Under the pieces are notes generated by a model. The model was not told the origin of the DNA. It made no database searches and saw nothing but the letters and a program-made list of their open reading frames with translations. From Paramecium tetraurelia (taxonomy: Eukaryota; Ciliophora; Oligohymenophorea; Peniculida; Parameciidae): DNA of 64,000 nucleotides. A program made the translations under genes and the position numbers. Positions 47,524-58,722 of the stretch are shown in pieces (positions within the stretch are counted from its first letter, which is position 1; every line of letters starts with the position of its first letter). Where the stretch lies: contig NW_001798962.1 in assembly GCF_000165425.1 (NCBI RefSeq), positions 189,705-253,704 of the forward strand, written 5' to 3'.

Positions 47524-48136
47524 TCATTAATTAGTCGCTCTGGATAAAACATCGTAAAATTAATCCTTCGTCACATACCCTTAACTAACAAATGTATTTC
47601 AATAATTTACCTTGGGTTTTTGCTATTAGCCTCCTAAATCATCAGCTTTAATTCATCATCTGACATTGTCTCTCCTAATTCAAGAGCTACCTTTTTTAAG
47701 TTTTCAAAAGTGATGAAATTATCATTACCTTAAGAAAATAAATGAAAAGCCCTTTCTATTTCTTCCTGTGATTCTTTTGCATTCTAATTATCAGTCAACA
47801 TAAATGTATACCATTTTCTCTGTCATGATTTGAAGAAACTCATTGAAATCAATTGTATTTTTATTTTCCTTTGAATCGTTGTTATTATTAAGATTTTATT
47901 TTAAGTTTTAAATCTCTTCTTTTCCTGGTTCAAAGCCTAATGCACGTAAAGCAACTTTTAATTCTTTTTCATCAATCGTACCTATAAATAATTAAATTTT
48001 CGTAACAACCTGATCCATCCACATCGAATAAGTCAAAAGCTTCTTTGATATCCTTCTTTTACTTTTCACTAAGCTCTTAACGGAATGAATGACCTGCTTT
48101 TGCTTTCCTTTATCCTTTTTTGGCTTTTCCTTGCAT
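47524..48136 (-). CDS. centrin (EF-hand Ca2+-binding protein), 177 aa
   Basis: ATG 48136 to TGA 47526-47524 with introns of 25, 28 and 26 nt; exactly 178 codons. A basic N-terminus (MQGKAKKGQRKAKAGHSF) leads into LSEKQKKDIKEAFDLFDVDG, the hallmark centrin start, and EF1 DVDGSGTIDEKELKVALRAL is intact. EF2 (NNNNDSKENKNTIDFNEFLQ) has an insertion, EF3 is degenerate (SQGNDNFITFENLKKVALEL) and EF4 lacks acidic ligands (NSKNPSQGYVTKDQFYDVLS). Centrins act at basal bodies and in the contractile infraciliary lattice of Paramecium. EF1 is probably the only strong Ca2+ site. Confidence 0.85.
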
Positions 48137-48656
48137 TTAACTTATTATTGTTTAATAAAAATATAAAATAAGTTGGCATATTCAATCTAAGTTATTGAAT
48201 AACTCAAAACTCCATTAATCAATGAAATATAATTTCTAAGATTAAAACATAGATTATGATAGATAATTATTGACCTTATCTTAGTGATAAGGTTGTCAAT
48301 ATCATTGAATTCATAATGTTTTAGATGCAGTTTATTAGAAATTATTTTTAATTGTTACATGATCAATCATCTAAATTAAAATGATTCTGTCTATCTAACA
48401 ATTATTGTTTTCACTATTGATTATGCTCACTCTCATTATAAGATGTAAAATTTAAGTCTTTGAACTAGAAAATTAGCTTATATAATATAATATTGATGTC
48501 AAAAAAATAAATTATAAACCACGATTCAATGTTGATACAAAGAAATATTAAAAAATAAAAACAATGTGGATGAATGCTTCGAAAAGAATACAAAAATTAT
48601 TCAAAACTAATTATCATGATTCTGATCTATAATATTCTAATTTATTATTATTTTTA
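48137..48656. other. intergenic region upstream of centrin
   Basis: About 520 nt, AT-rich, between the centrin start and the stop of the next minus-strand gene. It contains a small inverted repeat near 48266-48300 (ATAATTATTGACCTTATC and a similar reversed stretch GATAAGGTTGTCAATATC). No frame is supported. Confidence 0.35.
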
Positions 48657-49157
48657 TCAACAAACCCCTGCTGTTAGTATTTGAACTAGTTCTTTAGGAT
48701 CTCCTCCATAAGTAGATATTTCAGATATCTAATCTAAAATTTCAAAACCAGAGATTATTTCTCCAAATGCAACATGTTTGCCATCAAGTTATGGACAAGC
48801 AGTTAAAGTAAAGAAGAATTATGATCCATTTGTATTAGCCCCTCTATTTGCCATTGAAACAATTCCTCTTTTATCATGTCTAATATTAAAGTTTTCATCC
48901 TTGAAATAATTTCCCCATATACTAGTACCTCCTGTTCCATCTCCTCTTTCATAATCTCCTCCTTGAGCAATGAAATTTTCAGAACATCTATGAAAGTTTG
49001 TTCCCCCGTATTTAGTTTAACACAATTTTCTGAAATTTTCACAAGTTTTTGGACATTATTAATCGAATAATCTTATTATCACTTAAACAGGCTATCTTTT
49101 TCCAACTTACATAGTCATGAAACAGTCTTTCTTGCTTTTAGATGATTTATTCCCCAT
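48657..49157 (-). CDS. cyclophilin with N-myristoylation signal, 166 aa
   Basis: Intronless, ATG 49157 to TGA 48659-48657, 167 codons. The core matches cyclophilins: [80 protein letters not shown]. The catalytic Arg (FHR) is kept; the cyclosporin-contact Trp is replaced (CPQLDG instead of xWLDG). The N-terminus [12 protein letters not shown] is a good N-myristoylation signal followed by basic residues, suggesting membrane attachment, which is unusual for a cyclophilin. Prolyl isomerase at membranes, perhaps ciliary or cortical; localisation is inference. Confidence 0.85.
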
Positions 49158-49848
49158 TTGATTTAATTATTTTGATAATAATTATTAGTAAATTATAAAA
49201 AGCACACATGGCAAAAATATCATTGAATATGTGAGACTTTCTGATTTTCTTCATTGAAAATTACTTTCTACTTTATTTTCGTATTCCTTAACCACCTTTC
49301 TTAAATGATAAATTTTGATTTCCGCCTATATTAGAAAATTGACCTTAATATTACAGATAAGATTGATAATAATAATATTATGTTGGAATCCATATTTTTT
49401 AGTTAAATTCAAATTATGGAAGTTATGGTTTTAATAAGAATATATAATATTTAATTTTAAGGTTAAAAGGCGGGATATAAATAAGATTATTTTGTAATAA
49501 GAACCAATTAATAAAATTAAAATTAGTATCAATATTTCACTATTTAGATTTTTGAAATATTAAGCAAAACTTTTTTAATTCTTCATCCTTTTAATCAATA
49601 TGAGTGGTGAATGTTAATTTTCCAAATTATATTAAATAATAGACATTAGAATTATTTATCCCTTATTAATCAAGAGATTAAATCTAATGATGATTTGAAA
49701 AAAGCCATTTTTTTGTAGAAATTTCTAATCTTCCTAGCCCCAGAAACTCTCATCAATTCATTTTCCATTTATTCTTCTAATCACAAATTAAAAATATTAT
49801 TCTTTCATTTTTGCTTGTTATAATTGAAAAATATATATAGGCTATTGT
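49158..49848. other. intergenic region with weak coding scraps
   Basis: About 690 nt. On the minus strand around 49556-49700 a short frame has protein-like text (FGKLTFTTHIDQKDEELKKF) without a start or splice support. It ends where the cyclase fragment begins. Probably a relic. Confidence 0.3.
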
Positions 49849-50033
49849 AGCAAGATGGAAACTTTAAATCGAATTACAAACACTAGAACCAAATACAATT
49901 AATGTTGCAAATACAATAGAGTAATAGTCTTTGATATGAACTAAATGAAATGTAGAGAAAGCATAAATACCATGTTTATACCCTCCATCTAATCAATGAA
50001 TTCTTATGCCAATACTTTTTATCTGTCTTTAAA
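49849..50033 (-). pseudogene. fragment of the guanylyl cyclase gene (inter-cyclase membrane region)
   Basis: Matches about 35108-35300 of the intact cyclase in the same orientation with scattered substitutions. It covers part of the second membrane set only and is joined abruptly to a Rab fragment near 50045, a junction that does not exist at the parent loci. Confidence 0.7.
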
Positions 50034-50050
50034 AATACTATATATTATAA

Positions 50051-50478
50051 TGTCAACTAAAAAGAATCATTTGATTAATTGTCAATTTGGATGAATGAAA
50101 TAGAATAACATGCACATCCTGAGATTATAAAAGTTTTAGTAGGGAACAAATGCGATTTAACAAGAGAAGTTTAAATAGAGGAGGGTGAGTCTTTTATGAA
50201 TAATAATAAATTTAGTTTATTTTTTGAAACATCTGCAAAAACTGGGGAAAATGTAGAGGAAGTATATATAAACCATATTGCTTCTTTAGGCATTTGTATA
50301 ATCAGCTAAGTTAGTACTACTAAAGTATTTTAGTAGTGAATCATTTAGATAAGCTACAAGAGTAAATAAAAAGTCAGGTGATCCAATTAATATAATTAAA
50401 TCATTTTCTGAAACTTAATCATTTGAAGGACACTCTCCAAATATAGATAAAAATTAAAACTAATCAAGTTGTTGTTGA
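50051..50478 (+). pseudogene. 3' half of the Rab gene, truncated copy
   Basis: Starts inside the Rab coding region just after the effector/switch part (text SVNQKESFDQLSIWMNEIEQ) and continues through GNKCDLT, ETSAKTGENVEE, the last intron and the CC end (TGA 50476-50478). The P-loop half is missing, so it cannot be a working GTPase. Nearly identical to 45377-45800. Confidence 0.75.
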
Positions 50479-53400
50479 TCATTATTTTTAAGTTAAATTT
50501 AGTTATTTTATAGAATTTTTAACAAACTTATATTCTTAAAAGTCATATCGTTTAAGATAAACTATATATATAATTAAAAAATTACATAGATTCAATATAT
50601 TTTATATGTTTCCAATAACTTTTGAATGAATTATTTTTTTCATATTCAAATTATTAAATGTAATAGAATTATAAAAATACTTATGATATTAATAAAATTA
50701 ACTAAAAAATTGAAACAATCTAATGGAGTAACACGAGGGATTCTTCTAAGAATTGAAACAAATCTACGATATTAAAATACCGATTCCAAAACCATCAGTC
50801 ATTTAATAAAATCATATCCAAAAGTTTATATTTTATTTCGATCTAACAAATACTCAAAAATACTATGATTTAATGTCAAACTTATCGATTAATAATAGCA
50901 AAGAAAGATAATGGCAAGGTGGGTAAATATTCTAGTTTTAATTTAATAATAAAAAAAGAGAATAATAATCTATTTTCTGCTATTACTTCAATAATTTAAT
51001 ATAAGATGATGAACAAATCAACATTTAAAATTTATTTAGATTTAGAATATTTTTGTAAGAATTCATAAAAACTTAAAAAAACTTTTAGATAAAATTTGTG
51101 TTTCACTTTCTAAGAAAGAACTAAAATGATAAGGAATTTGAAGAACTTATAATAAATTTTATTTATTAAATTCTTGATGGAACTTTCGATAAGTTATCAG
51201 ATATCATATGTGTGTATAATATATAGAATAAAGAAGAAATGAACTATTGTAAGATTTCATCTAAAAAAATACACTTTAATAAAAATAATTAATAGTAGAA
51301 ATTTGACATTTCTTATATTATTTTATTGGATGAATTTTTGAATTACGTTTAATATAAATAGGATGTTCCTAATTAGATAGGATTTATATGCTATCAGTAT
51401 TTATAATCTTAAGTTGATATAGTATTAAAAGAATTTGAGAAAGAACTTTTACAACTTTATAAAGACATATTGTAAATAATTGAATTCCCAGTCAATCTGA
51501 ATAATGAAATAGAATCTATTTAAAATGTTTCACAATATTTAAAAAGTTTGAAGGCTCTTATTTCTGAGATATGCATAATATTAAGTGAAAAGGATTTTTA
51601 CAAAATGGCAATAGAATTTTAAAAACTCATATTTAAAAATAGAGAGAAAATGATATAATATTTAAACAATATTGTTTAAGAAAATAGCTAATTTGAAATT
51701 TATTTGAAAATAAATTCAAAAGATAAACCACCTAATGAAGTATTCAATTAACTACTTCAATTTCAATTTAAATTTGATGAATCTGACATTTAAATTATAG
51801 AAAAATTAAAAATGTATTAATACAATGAAGATGTTATAAAGAAAACTTTGTAAATGATTATTTCGGATATAAATTAATAGTTTAAGTAGTTTGACTTATA
51901 TCTTCCATAAAGTTTAGCATATGTTAAGAGAATAATCCCTCAACAATAAAATGTCAATTTAGATAAACCTTATGTTTTTGTATTAGGTATGACAAGAGTT
52001 GGAAAAAGTACATTACTCAACATTTTAAATAATCCAGAGAATATTATTATTAATTAGGATAAGAAGTTTGATGTAAAATAAAAGAATAATAAAATTCTGT
52101 TGTCTCATTCAAATAGTAGTTCAACTTTTTAGATGGAATATTTGGAGATTGGTAATTTTATATTTGTTGATTCTCCTGGATTACACGATACTGATGATAC
52201 TAATAGATGTATTAATCATATCAATATCTTTAATTCAATAACTAGAGTAAGTTAACAAATTTTATTGTTGATGATTGATGGAGAACAGCTTTAGACAACG
52301 AAAAACGATTTAATCGATTCAATAACTCTAATTAATAATATGCTAGGAGATTAACAAGACGATAAATATCTTGAAAATTTTATCATTCCTGTATTCACTA
52401 AAATTAGAAATGCTTCTACTATGGAATAAATAATTAAAAAATGGTAAACTGAGACCATGAAAGATATTACAGATCAAAAGTAATTAAATATTTTGAAAAT
52501 CATTAAAAATGCAATAGATCAAGAAAATTATATCAAAATTTATTCTGCAGAACGCTATGAAATCCATGAAGAAATGCAGTAACTGGAATCAGAAATTTAA
52601 AGGATGTAAACATAATATTTTAAGAAAAAAAAGGATGATAAAGAACGCTAGGTGTTAGAGGAGTAGATTTAACTTAAATAAGAGGAGTTAGATAAGTTGA
52701 ATTAGGAAGGTTTATTCTAAAAAAAAATACAAAATATTAAGGAAGATGTTTTAGGGAAATGTAAAAATTTATTAGAAAGGAAGGAAAAAATATTGAAAGA
52801 AAAATAAGATATTGTTTTGAATTTTGAACTCAAGCTAACTCCTGAATTGAAGTATCATATAGAAAAGTTATTAACTTATCGATAAAAATTTTATCAACAT
52901 CTCTTAAACAATATAACAAATGAATTTATTACTAAAATGCTTTTTGATAATTCAATAAGTTTAAACGATAAAGAGAGTGAAATATTTCAAACATTAAAGA
53001 TAAAAATGAACAGACTTTCAGATATACCAAAAGAACTAATTAATCAGAATATATAAGATTAGATTAATGAACTTAATCAATTTAATAATATCATACTAAA
53101 ATATGATCATTGGGATTAGGATCCTTAAAAAGTTGATTTTTAATATTTTCAAATTTAGTTAAGAGTCCTTAAAAGCCTTTTTATAGGCATAGATTATACT
53201 AGTATCTTTTAATACACTATTTTACCATTTATATTAATAACAACAATTAATTACCTATTTAATAACAGCATTTTTGTGACATAAAAAGAAAAAGAAAAAT
53301 AAGAGAAAATGAAAATGTTAAACATTCAGCAAAAATATATATCAATTTTAGAGAAAACAAGAAAGTGAGTTTTAATAACAATATAAAAATAATATCATTA

Positions 53401-53530
53401 TTATTTGTAAAATATAAAGAGATTTACTGACAATTCTTTCTATATAATTTTTAAACTTGCAATTAGTCTTTAAAAGAGAAGTAAATACAATAAATAATTA
53501 AAAAAAAAAATTTGTTGATTTTTCTTTTAT
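50380..53530 (+). repeat. duplicated unit C
   Basis: Direct copy of unit A and inverted copy of unit B. The similarity to B extends further on both sides (Rab 3' half upstream, spacer downstream) than the similarity to A. Confidence 0.8.
50723..53368 (+). CDS. large P-loop GTPase, copy C, 881 aa
   Basis: Uninterrupted frame of 882 codons, ATG 50723 to TGA 53366-53368, no intron. Layout as in copies A and B: G1 GMTRVGKST, G3 DSPGLHDT (Thr to Ser change), G4-like TKIRN, then a different coiled coil (KKKDDKERQVLEEQIQLKQE) and a hydrophobic C-terminal segment (YTILPFILITTINYLFNN). The N-terminal 270 residues are nearly the same as in copy A, whereas residues about 270-415 and the coiled coil follow copy B or are unique. 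It has kept its frame although its flanking Rab and cyclase pieces are broken, which argues that the GTPase itself is maintained. Confidence 0.83.
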
Positions 53531-53589
53531 TATTTCAGGTAAGAATTTTTAGATTAAGTTAACGTTGTATCAGCTTGAATCTTTTTTTT

Positions 53590-54280
53590 TAATTACTTAT
53601 AATATTTATTAATTAGAATTGTTTTAGTATTTTTGTGATAAATTATTTCTGGATATTTTCAAGATTATTTTTATATATATATAATTTTTATAAGTGATAA
53701 AGAAAGTCAAAATAATCTTAAAAAATAGATCTTAAAATAATATTCAAATAAATCTTATAAGACATTAATAAATTTATATTAAATATTTGATAAGAGATGA
53801 TCTGGATATGATTTTTCTAGTAATTACTTAGTTTCTTCAGAGACTTATACATTTCCTCTTCCTCCATTAGACTCCAATTTATTAGAAATCATGTCATCAA
53901 CAAAATTTTTAGCTTCTTAAGCTGGATTTCTTTATGTAACATCTACAATACCAAATGCAACATAACAATCTCTAATTATATATAATTTATAAGCGTTTTA
54001 TAATACCTAAATCCTAGCAAAAAAAATGATATTGAACTATAAATGTCATGCAACTCTAAAAAATAGTATAATATGCAATTGCACCATCCTTATAATGAAT
54101 CAATAATATCAATAATTATGAGATAAAGAGGCCAAGGTTAAAATAAACCTTGTACTTAATCTTAATAATTGAAAGTGAGCAGAAGAAACAAATTAATAAA
54201 ATTCCTTCTGCTTATAACTCCACTGATTTTTCAGACATCAAAAGGAATTTTACAAGAATACTAATTATATTCAGAAAAAT
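53590..54280 (-). pseudogene. rearranged 3' fragment of the guanylyl cyclase gene
   Basis: Matches the 3' part of the cyclase gene and its flank (about 33750-35020) in the same orientation, with two large internal deletions (roughly 34212-34398 and 34490-34750 missing). Cyclase active-site segments are lost. It lies downstream of GTPase copy C at the position occupied by the intact cyclase after copy A. Confidence 0.75.
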
Positions 54281-54379
54281 AATGAATATTTTATGCCAGA
54301 GACTAATAAAATAAAATTGATTATATTTTTATCCTATTTAATTTCTTGGCTGCGTATCTAGATTAATTAATTAAAAATA

Positions 54380-56157
54380 ATGTAATAAAATCCTCCGTTT
54401 GATTCGAAATAAAATTTGTTTTGTTCTAATCACAGAGAAGAGTATGTGCGATTTTTTTGTCACAATAAAAATTGCTCTGATAATAGAGTGTGTTGTCAGA
54501 AATGTTTATCGGAATAATACCATTAATATCATCTAAATGAGATACTAAGCTTAGATACATTGTAAGAATTTATTTTTATTTCTTCAAAAAATGTAAAAGG
54601 TGTGATCTCAAGTGCTAAACAACAATTTGAAAGCATAAAATCCGCTTTAGATATCTTCCTTTCTAAAATAGAAATAAGATATCTAGTATAGAGTTAGCAC
54701 TTAAAACTATGAGCACACTTTAATTAGAGTAACTTATTAATTACTCTTTCAAATATGATGAACTCGAGAAATTATTAAAAACCTCGATTGATGGATTTGC
54801 AAGTAACATTTAGAAAACCCTTGATGGAATTTATAATAATTACTCCTTATATGATAAAATAAATGTTGATGAATATTTGTTGCCTTAAATGGGTATAGTT
54901 TTAAATTTTAATCATTTTTCAGGAGATGAATTATTTAAAAAAGGGGATTTTATAAGAGCCATAGATTTTTATGATTAGACACTCTAAATTAATCCAGAAA
55001 ACATTTAAGCAATTTTGGGAAAGGGTATTTCTTATTAATAATTTAGCCAACTCCTTAAGGGCTACTCAAAAATATATGGAAGCAGAGTAGATTTACATAA
55101 AAGCAAAATAATACAATAAAAATGATAAAGTCCTTTTATTTGATTTTGGTAAATAAATAAAATATTCAAGGCGAATGTTTAAGATAACAGATGAGAATTG
55201 ATAAAGCAATAATTGAATACGATTTAGCAGTATAAATTGACGAAAACTATGATGAAGCTGCATTTTATTTAGGTTAATACAAATAATATCTTAAGGGATT
55301 TGTCACATTTACTAAGGAATATGGAAAGTATAATTTAATGGGGAAGATGGAGAACCAATACAAAAAGAACTTTTTTCATATTTTAAACGAATTTCTACAT
55401 TAGGCTATGATGGTACTTATAAAACTTTATCCAATGGTAAACCCTCTAAATAATTTAGCTTTGTTCTTAAGTCTAGACGGTTACTTTGAGGATGCTATGA
55501 AAATGATTGAAGAGGTCGTAAAAACTTCACCATAAAATTATGAAGCCCTTTTGTTAAAAAGTTTATTTATACGAATATGTTAGGTTTCTTGTTATTTGGT
55601 AAAGAGAAATATAATTTATCACTGGAATTCCTTGAATAGATATAAACCTAGGATTTATTCATAGGATTTTTTAGGAGTATAATATTTGATCTGATTTAGG
55701 TTTATGTTTACTGAGTTTAGAATAATATAATAGTGCAATCAAATTATTAGATAAGATTCTAGATTCTACACCTGAAAATTAATATGCCCAAATTTTTAAG
55801 GGTAAGTTTGCATAATAATTAGGCGTTTGCTTACTGAAAATTAAATAACCAAAGGAAGCTTTGACGATATTTAATACTATTTTAGAAGCTGATCCCCATC
55901 ACAAAGCTGCTTAGAGTTACAAAGGTAGAATTAAGTCATAATTTTAAGATTAATGTCTAGAAGAAATTGGAGATTAAAATGAAACAAATTAAGATTAGGA
56001 GTAAATCATTTTATATATTATAGATTAAAGATTTGATATATAAATCTAAAAAAAGAAATATAAATCTTAACTAATTTATTTTATCATTAATGAATTTCAA
56101 TTTAATTATTGGCTGTTATATAAATCTAGCTCTTGCATGGGTAGTTTCAACATTTGA
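54380..56157 (+). pseudogene. B-box-like / TPR-repeat gene with several frame breaks
   Basis: From ATG 54380 a Cys/His cluster appears (CSNHREEYVRFFC, then CSDNRVCCQKCLSEQYHQYH), like a B-box zinc site. It is followed by helices and, from about 54920, clear TPR motifs: GDELFKKGDFIRAIDFYDQT, LRATQKYMEAEQIYIKAKQY, NLALFLSLDGYFEDAMKMIE, LLSLEQYNSAIKLLDKILDS and KQPKEALTIFNTILEADPHH. Short introns (for example GTATTTC...AATTTAG and GTAAGTTTGC...AATTAG) are recognisable. The frame shifts at least three times without a splice site, near 54680, 55560 and 55690. Probably a decaying member of the large Paramecium B-box/TPR family; assembly error is less likely here given several breaks. Confidence 0.55.
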
Positions 56158-56990
56158 AGCGTGATTATTATGAATTCTTGATCAGCCTTTTCATTAGATT
56201 TAAAATTTTGGGATCATAAATTATAAGGATTTCATACAAATATCATTATATTTACAAATTGATCTATCTTTATTAAATGCCCCAATAGTTTATATCTATT
56301 AGTTTATCATTTATATGATGTCTATGATTAAAAGAGTTAAGTGATCAATTCTTTTTGATTATCATTCTCTAAAGAAAAATTTATCAGAATTTTTGACTTT
56401 ACATAAAATATTATGGGTAATATCATTAACCCGAGAATAACAGGTATATTATTTAATGTTAGAGACATGTGAAGTTTTAACATTGAAGAAACAGTTAATT
56501 TCATATTTGACTATTTAAAAGAAAAACTCTAACAGACAAAACAAACGATTGATGGTTTTTAATATATTTTTTGTCTTTCATTTTGTAATAGTATTATGGG
56601 GCAAGCTATGGCGGTACTTGTAGAACTAGAACAGTCTTGCTTATTTGGGTTATTATGTATCGTTATTTATAGAGTCCAAGGAGTGGGTTTGCTACAGAAT
56701 GTTTGATGACGAGTGTGGATTTGATTATGTTATTACTTTTGTAATCAAATGAATGAACTGTAAAGCCTACTCAGCCCAAATGTCAATGGATTAGTGTTAA
56801 ACATAAATATTGCATCTAGCTTTGTAATTATTAATCATTAATTGTAATTATTATCGAGAATTCTCATTAATTTATAATATATATTAATGTATATAAATTA
56901 CCGGAAGAAGAAGATTCTTGAATTTAAAAATCGAATAGCAACATATCTCAAGATTAATAATTTATTTCACAATTTACATTTTGCTTATTT
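56158..56990. other. region without a firm gene
   Basis: About 830 nt between the broken TPR gene and the transporter. It contains one possible small gene (56413-56752) and is otherwise AT-rich. Confidence 0.3.
56413..56752 (+). CDS. possible small membrane protein, 106 aa
   Basis: ATG 56413 to TGA 56750-56752 if a 19-nt intron (56444-56462, GTATAT...GTTAG) is removed; 107 codons. The start MGNIINPRI could be myristoylated. A hydrophobic segment (LMVFNIFFVFHFVIVLWGKL) could span a membrane, and the end is acidic (RMFDDECGFDYVITF). A second frame over the same bases (NIEETVNFIFDYLKEKLQQT) is also protein-like, so the structure is ambiguous. No family recognised. Confidence 0.3.
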
Positions 56991-58647
56991 ATGTCATAAA
57001 GCCAAGAATAAATGGTGCGATCTAAAGCTTAAACCTTAATGATCAGCTTAAATATTGCTTTAGGATCATTAAATATCGGGTATGTAGTTACATACTTAAC
57101 ATTATCAATTGATACCCTTTTCGCAGTGCTGTAAGAATGTTATCTATCCATCTAGGGGTATAGGTGAAGAGGAAAAGACAGAGAGATTAAGTTTACTTGC
57201 TGGAATCCTTCCATTAGGAAATGTAGTTGGAGTATTTGTTGGTTACTTGTTGAAATAAAAATTTACAAACAAATAGTGCCTTCACATAGCTGATCTAATA
57301 GGAATAACTAGTCTGTTAGCTGTTATAGCTGACTATTATCTAATTGTTGTTGTCAGATTCTTTCTCGGAGTTTCCAATGGAATATCCAGTTATTTGATGC
57401 CAGTGTATATAAAATCGATCTGTCCACAATAATATTTCGGTTAATTTAGTATGTTCGTTGGATATGGAATAAATACAGGCTATGCAATTGGATAGTTGAT
57501 GGGAATAGGATATATAGAGTATTAACTGAAATATTCTTTATAGTTATTCTGGGCCATCTTCTAATTGGTGGAGAGTGGTGTTCTTGTTCCCAACAGTCAT
57601 CTGCATTCTACGTTCATGTATAATGCAGTTTGTATTTAATTATGACAGTCCTGAATAATTGATACAAAGGGGAAACATGGAAAAGGCAAAATATGTATTA
57701 AAACAGCTAATCATTTAGGTCATTTGCTCAATTTATAAAGATCAATATGTTGATGAACAATTTGAAAGGTACCAGAAAATGGCCACTGATTAATAGAAAT
57801 AAAGTAATAAATCATTCTTGAGTGTTTTTGAAAGAAAGAAACTTGTTACTTTATAGACTGGAATAATATCGGTATTCAATAATTTAACAATTAGATGTTA
57901 GTATAAATATGGTGTGGAGTGTTTGCAGTATTTTATTATAGTGCTTAAATATTCTCTGATATGGCTGATGATGATGTTGTTTAGAAGACTATATATACTT
58001 TCTGTTTAGGATTGTCAGGATTCGTTTCTCAGTTTTTTACAATCTATATGGTCAATAAATTGGGAAACAAATACATTTTAAGTATTTAATTTTAATATTA
58101 ATAAAGTGATTGGATCTTTTTTAATTGGATCACTTAATTTAGCTGTTTCAATTATTTCTAGACAGGTAACAGCTGGAAATGAATTTGCTATTTTTATTTT
58201 GTTACTACTTTTGGTGATGACATTTGGATCCACTTTAGGTCCAGCTGCTTGGGTATGAATAATCAATTTATATCTTTTTAGAGTATTGTACCATAACTAA
58301 ATGATAGTGATGGAACCTTTATCGCTACAGAATTTAGATGGGCATTTTAAGCCATTGTTGTATTCTGTTTTCCTTTTATGGAAAAGAATCTTAAAATATT
58401 TGGTGCCTTTTTATTCTTTGCTATAATTGACTTTTTATATTTTATCTATTGTCACTTCTTTTTGATCGATGGCAGAGGAAAAACAACGGAATAATTAATT
58501 GCAGCTTATCATAATAAATTCGGTTATTCAGTCGTTCCAGTAACCAATTAATAGCTATCAAACATATAAACTGATTTATAATAGCCTTAGGAGTAGCAAT
58601 TGATAACTCAATAATAAGGAAATCCAAAGAATGAAAATGAAAAGTGA
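56991..58647 (+). CDS. major facilitator superfamily sugar-type transporter, 509 aa
   Basis: ATG 56991 to TGA 58645-58647 with introns 57131-57155, 57519-57543, 57872-57894, 58082-58106 (ending AAG) and 58253-58281; exactly 510 codons. Twelve hydrophobic segments are recognisable. Family motifs: RFFLGVSNGISSYLMPVYIK (the R-x3-G-x3-G-x8-P-x-Y motif after TM4), WWRVVFLFPTVICILR after TM6, and DSPEQLIQRGNMEKAKYVLK (the ESPRWL...A loop motif). The C-terminal tail is a Gln/Asn-rich cytosolic stretch. Likely a plasma-membrane or lysosomal hexose transporter; the substrate is not determined. An apparent frame break near 57545 disappears once intron 57519-57543 is recognised. Confidence 0.85.
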
Positions 58648-58722
58648 TTACCAAGGAATATCCAAATTCAATTTTGACTTTATTATAATTGTAAAAATCA
58701 TAGATATATATACAAAATCATT

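Noticed and set aside
57519-57560. A frameshift in the sugar transporter near WWRVVF
   Set aside because: A canonical 25-nt intron (57519-57543) restores the frame and gives exactly 510 codons.
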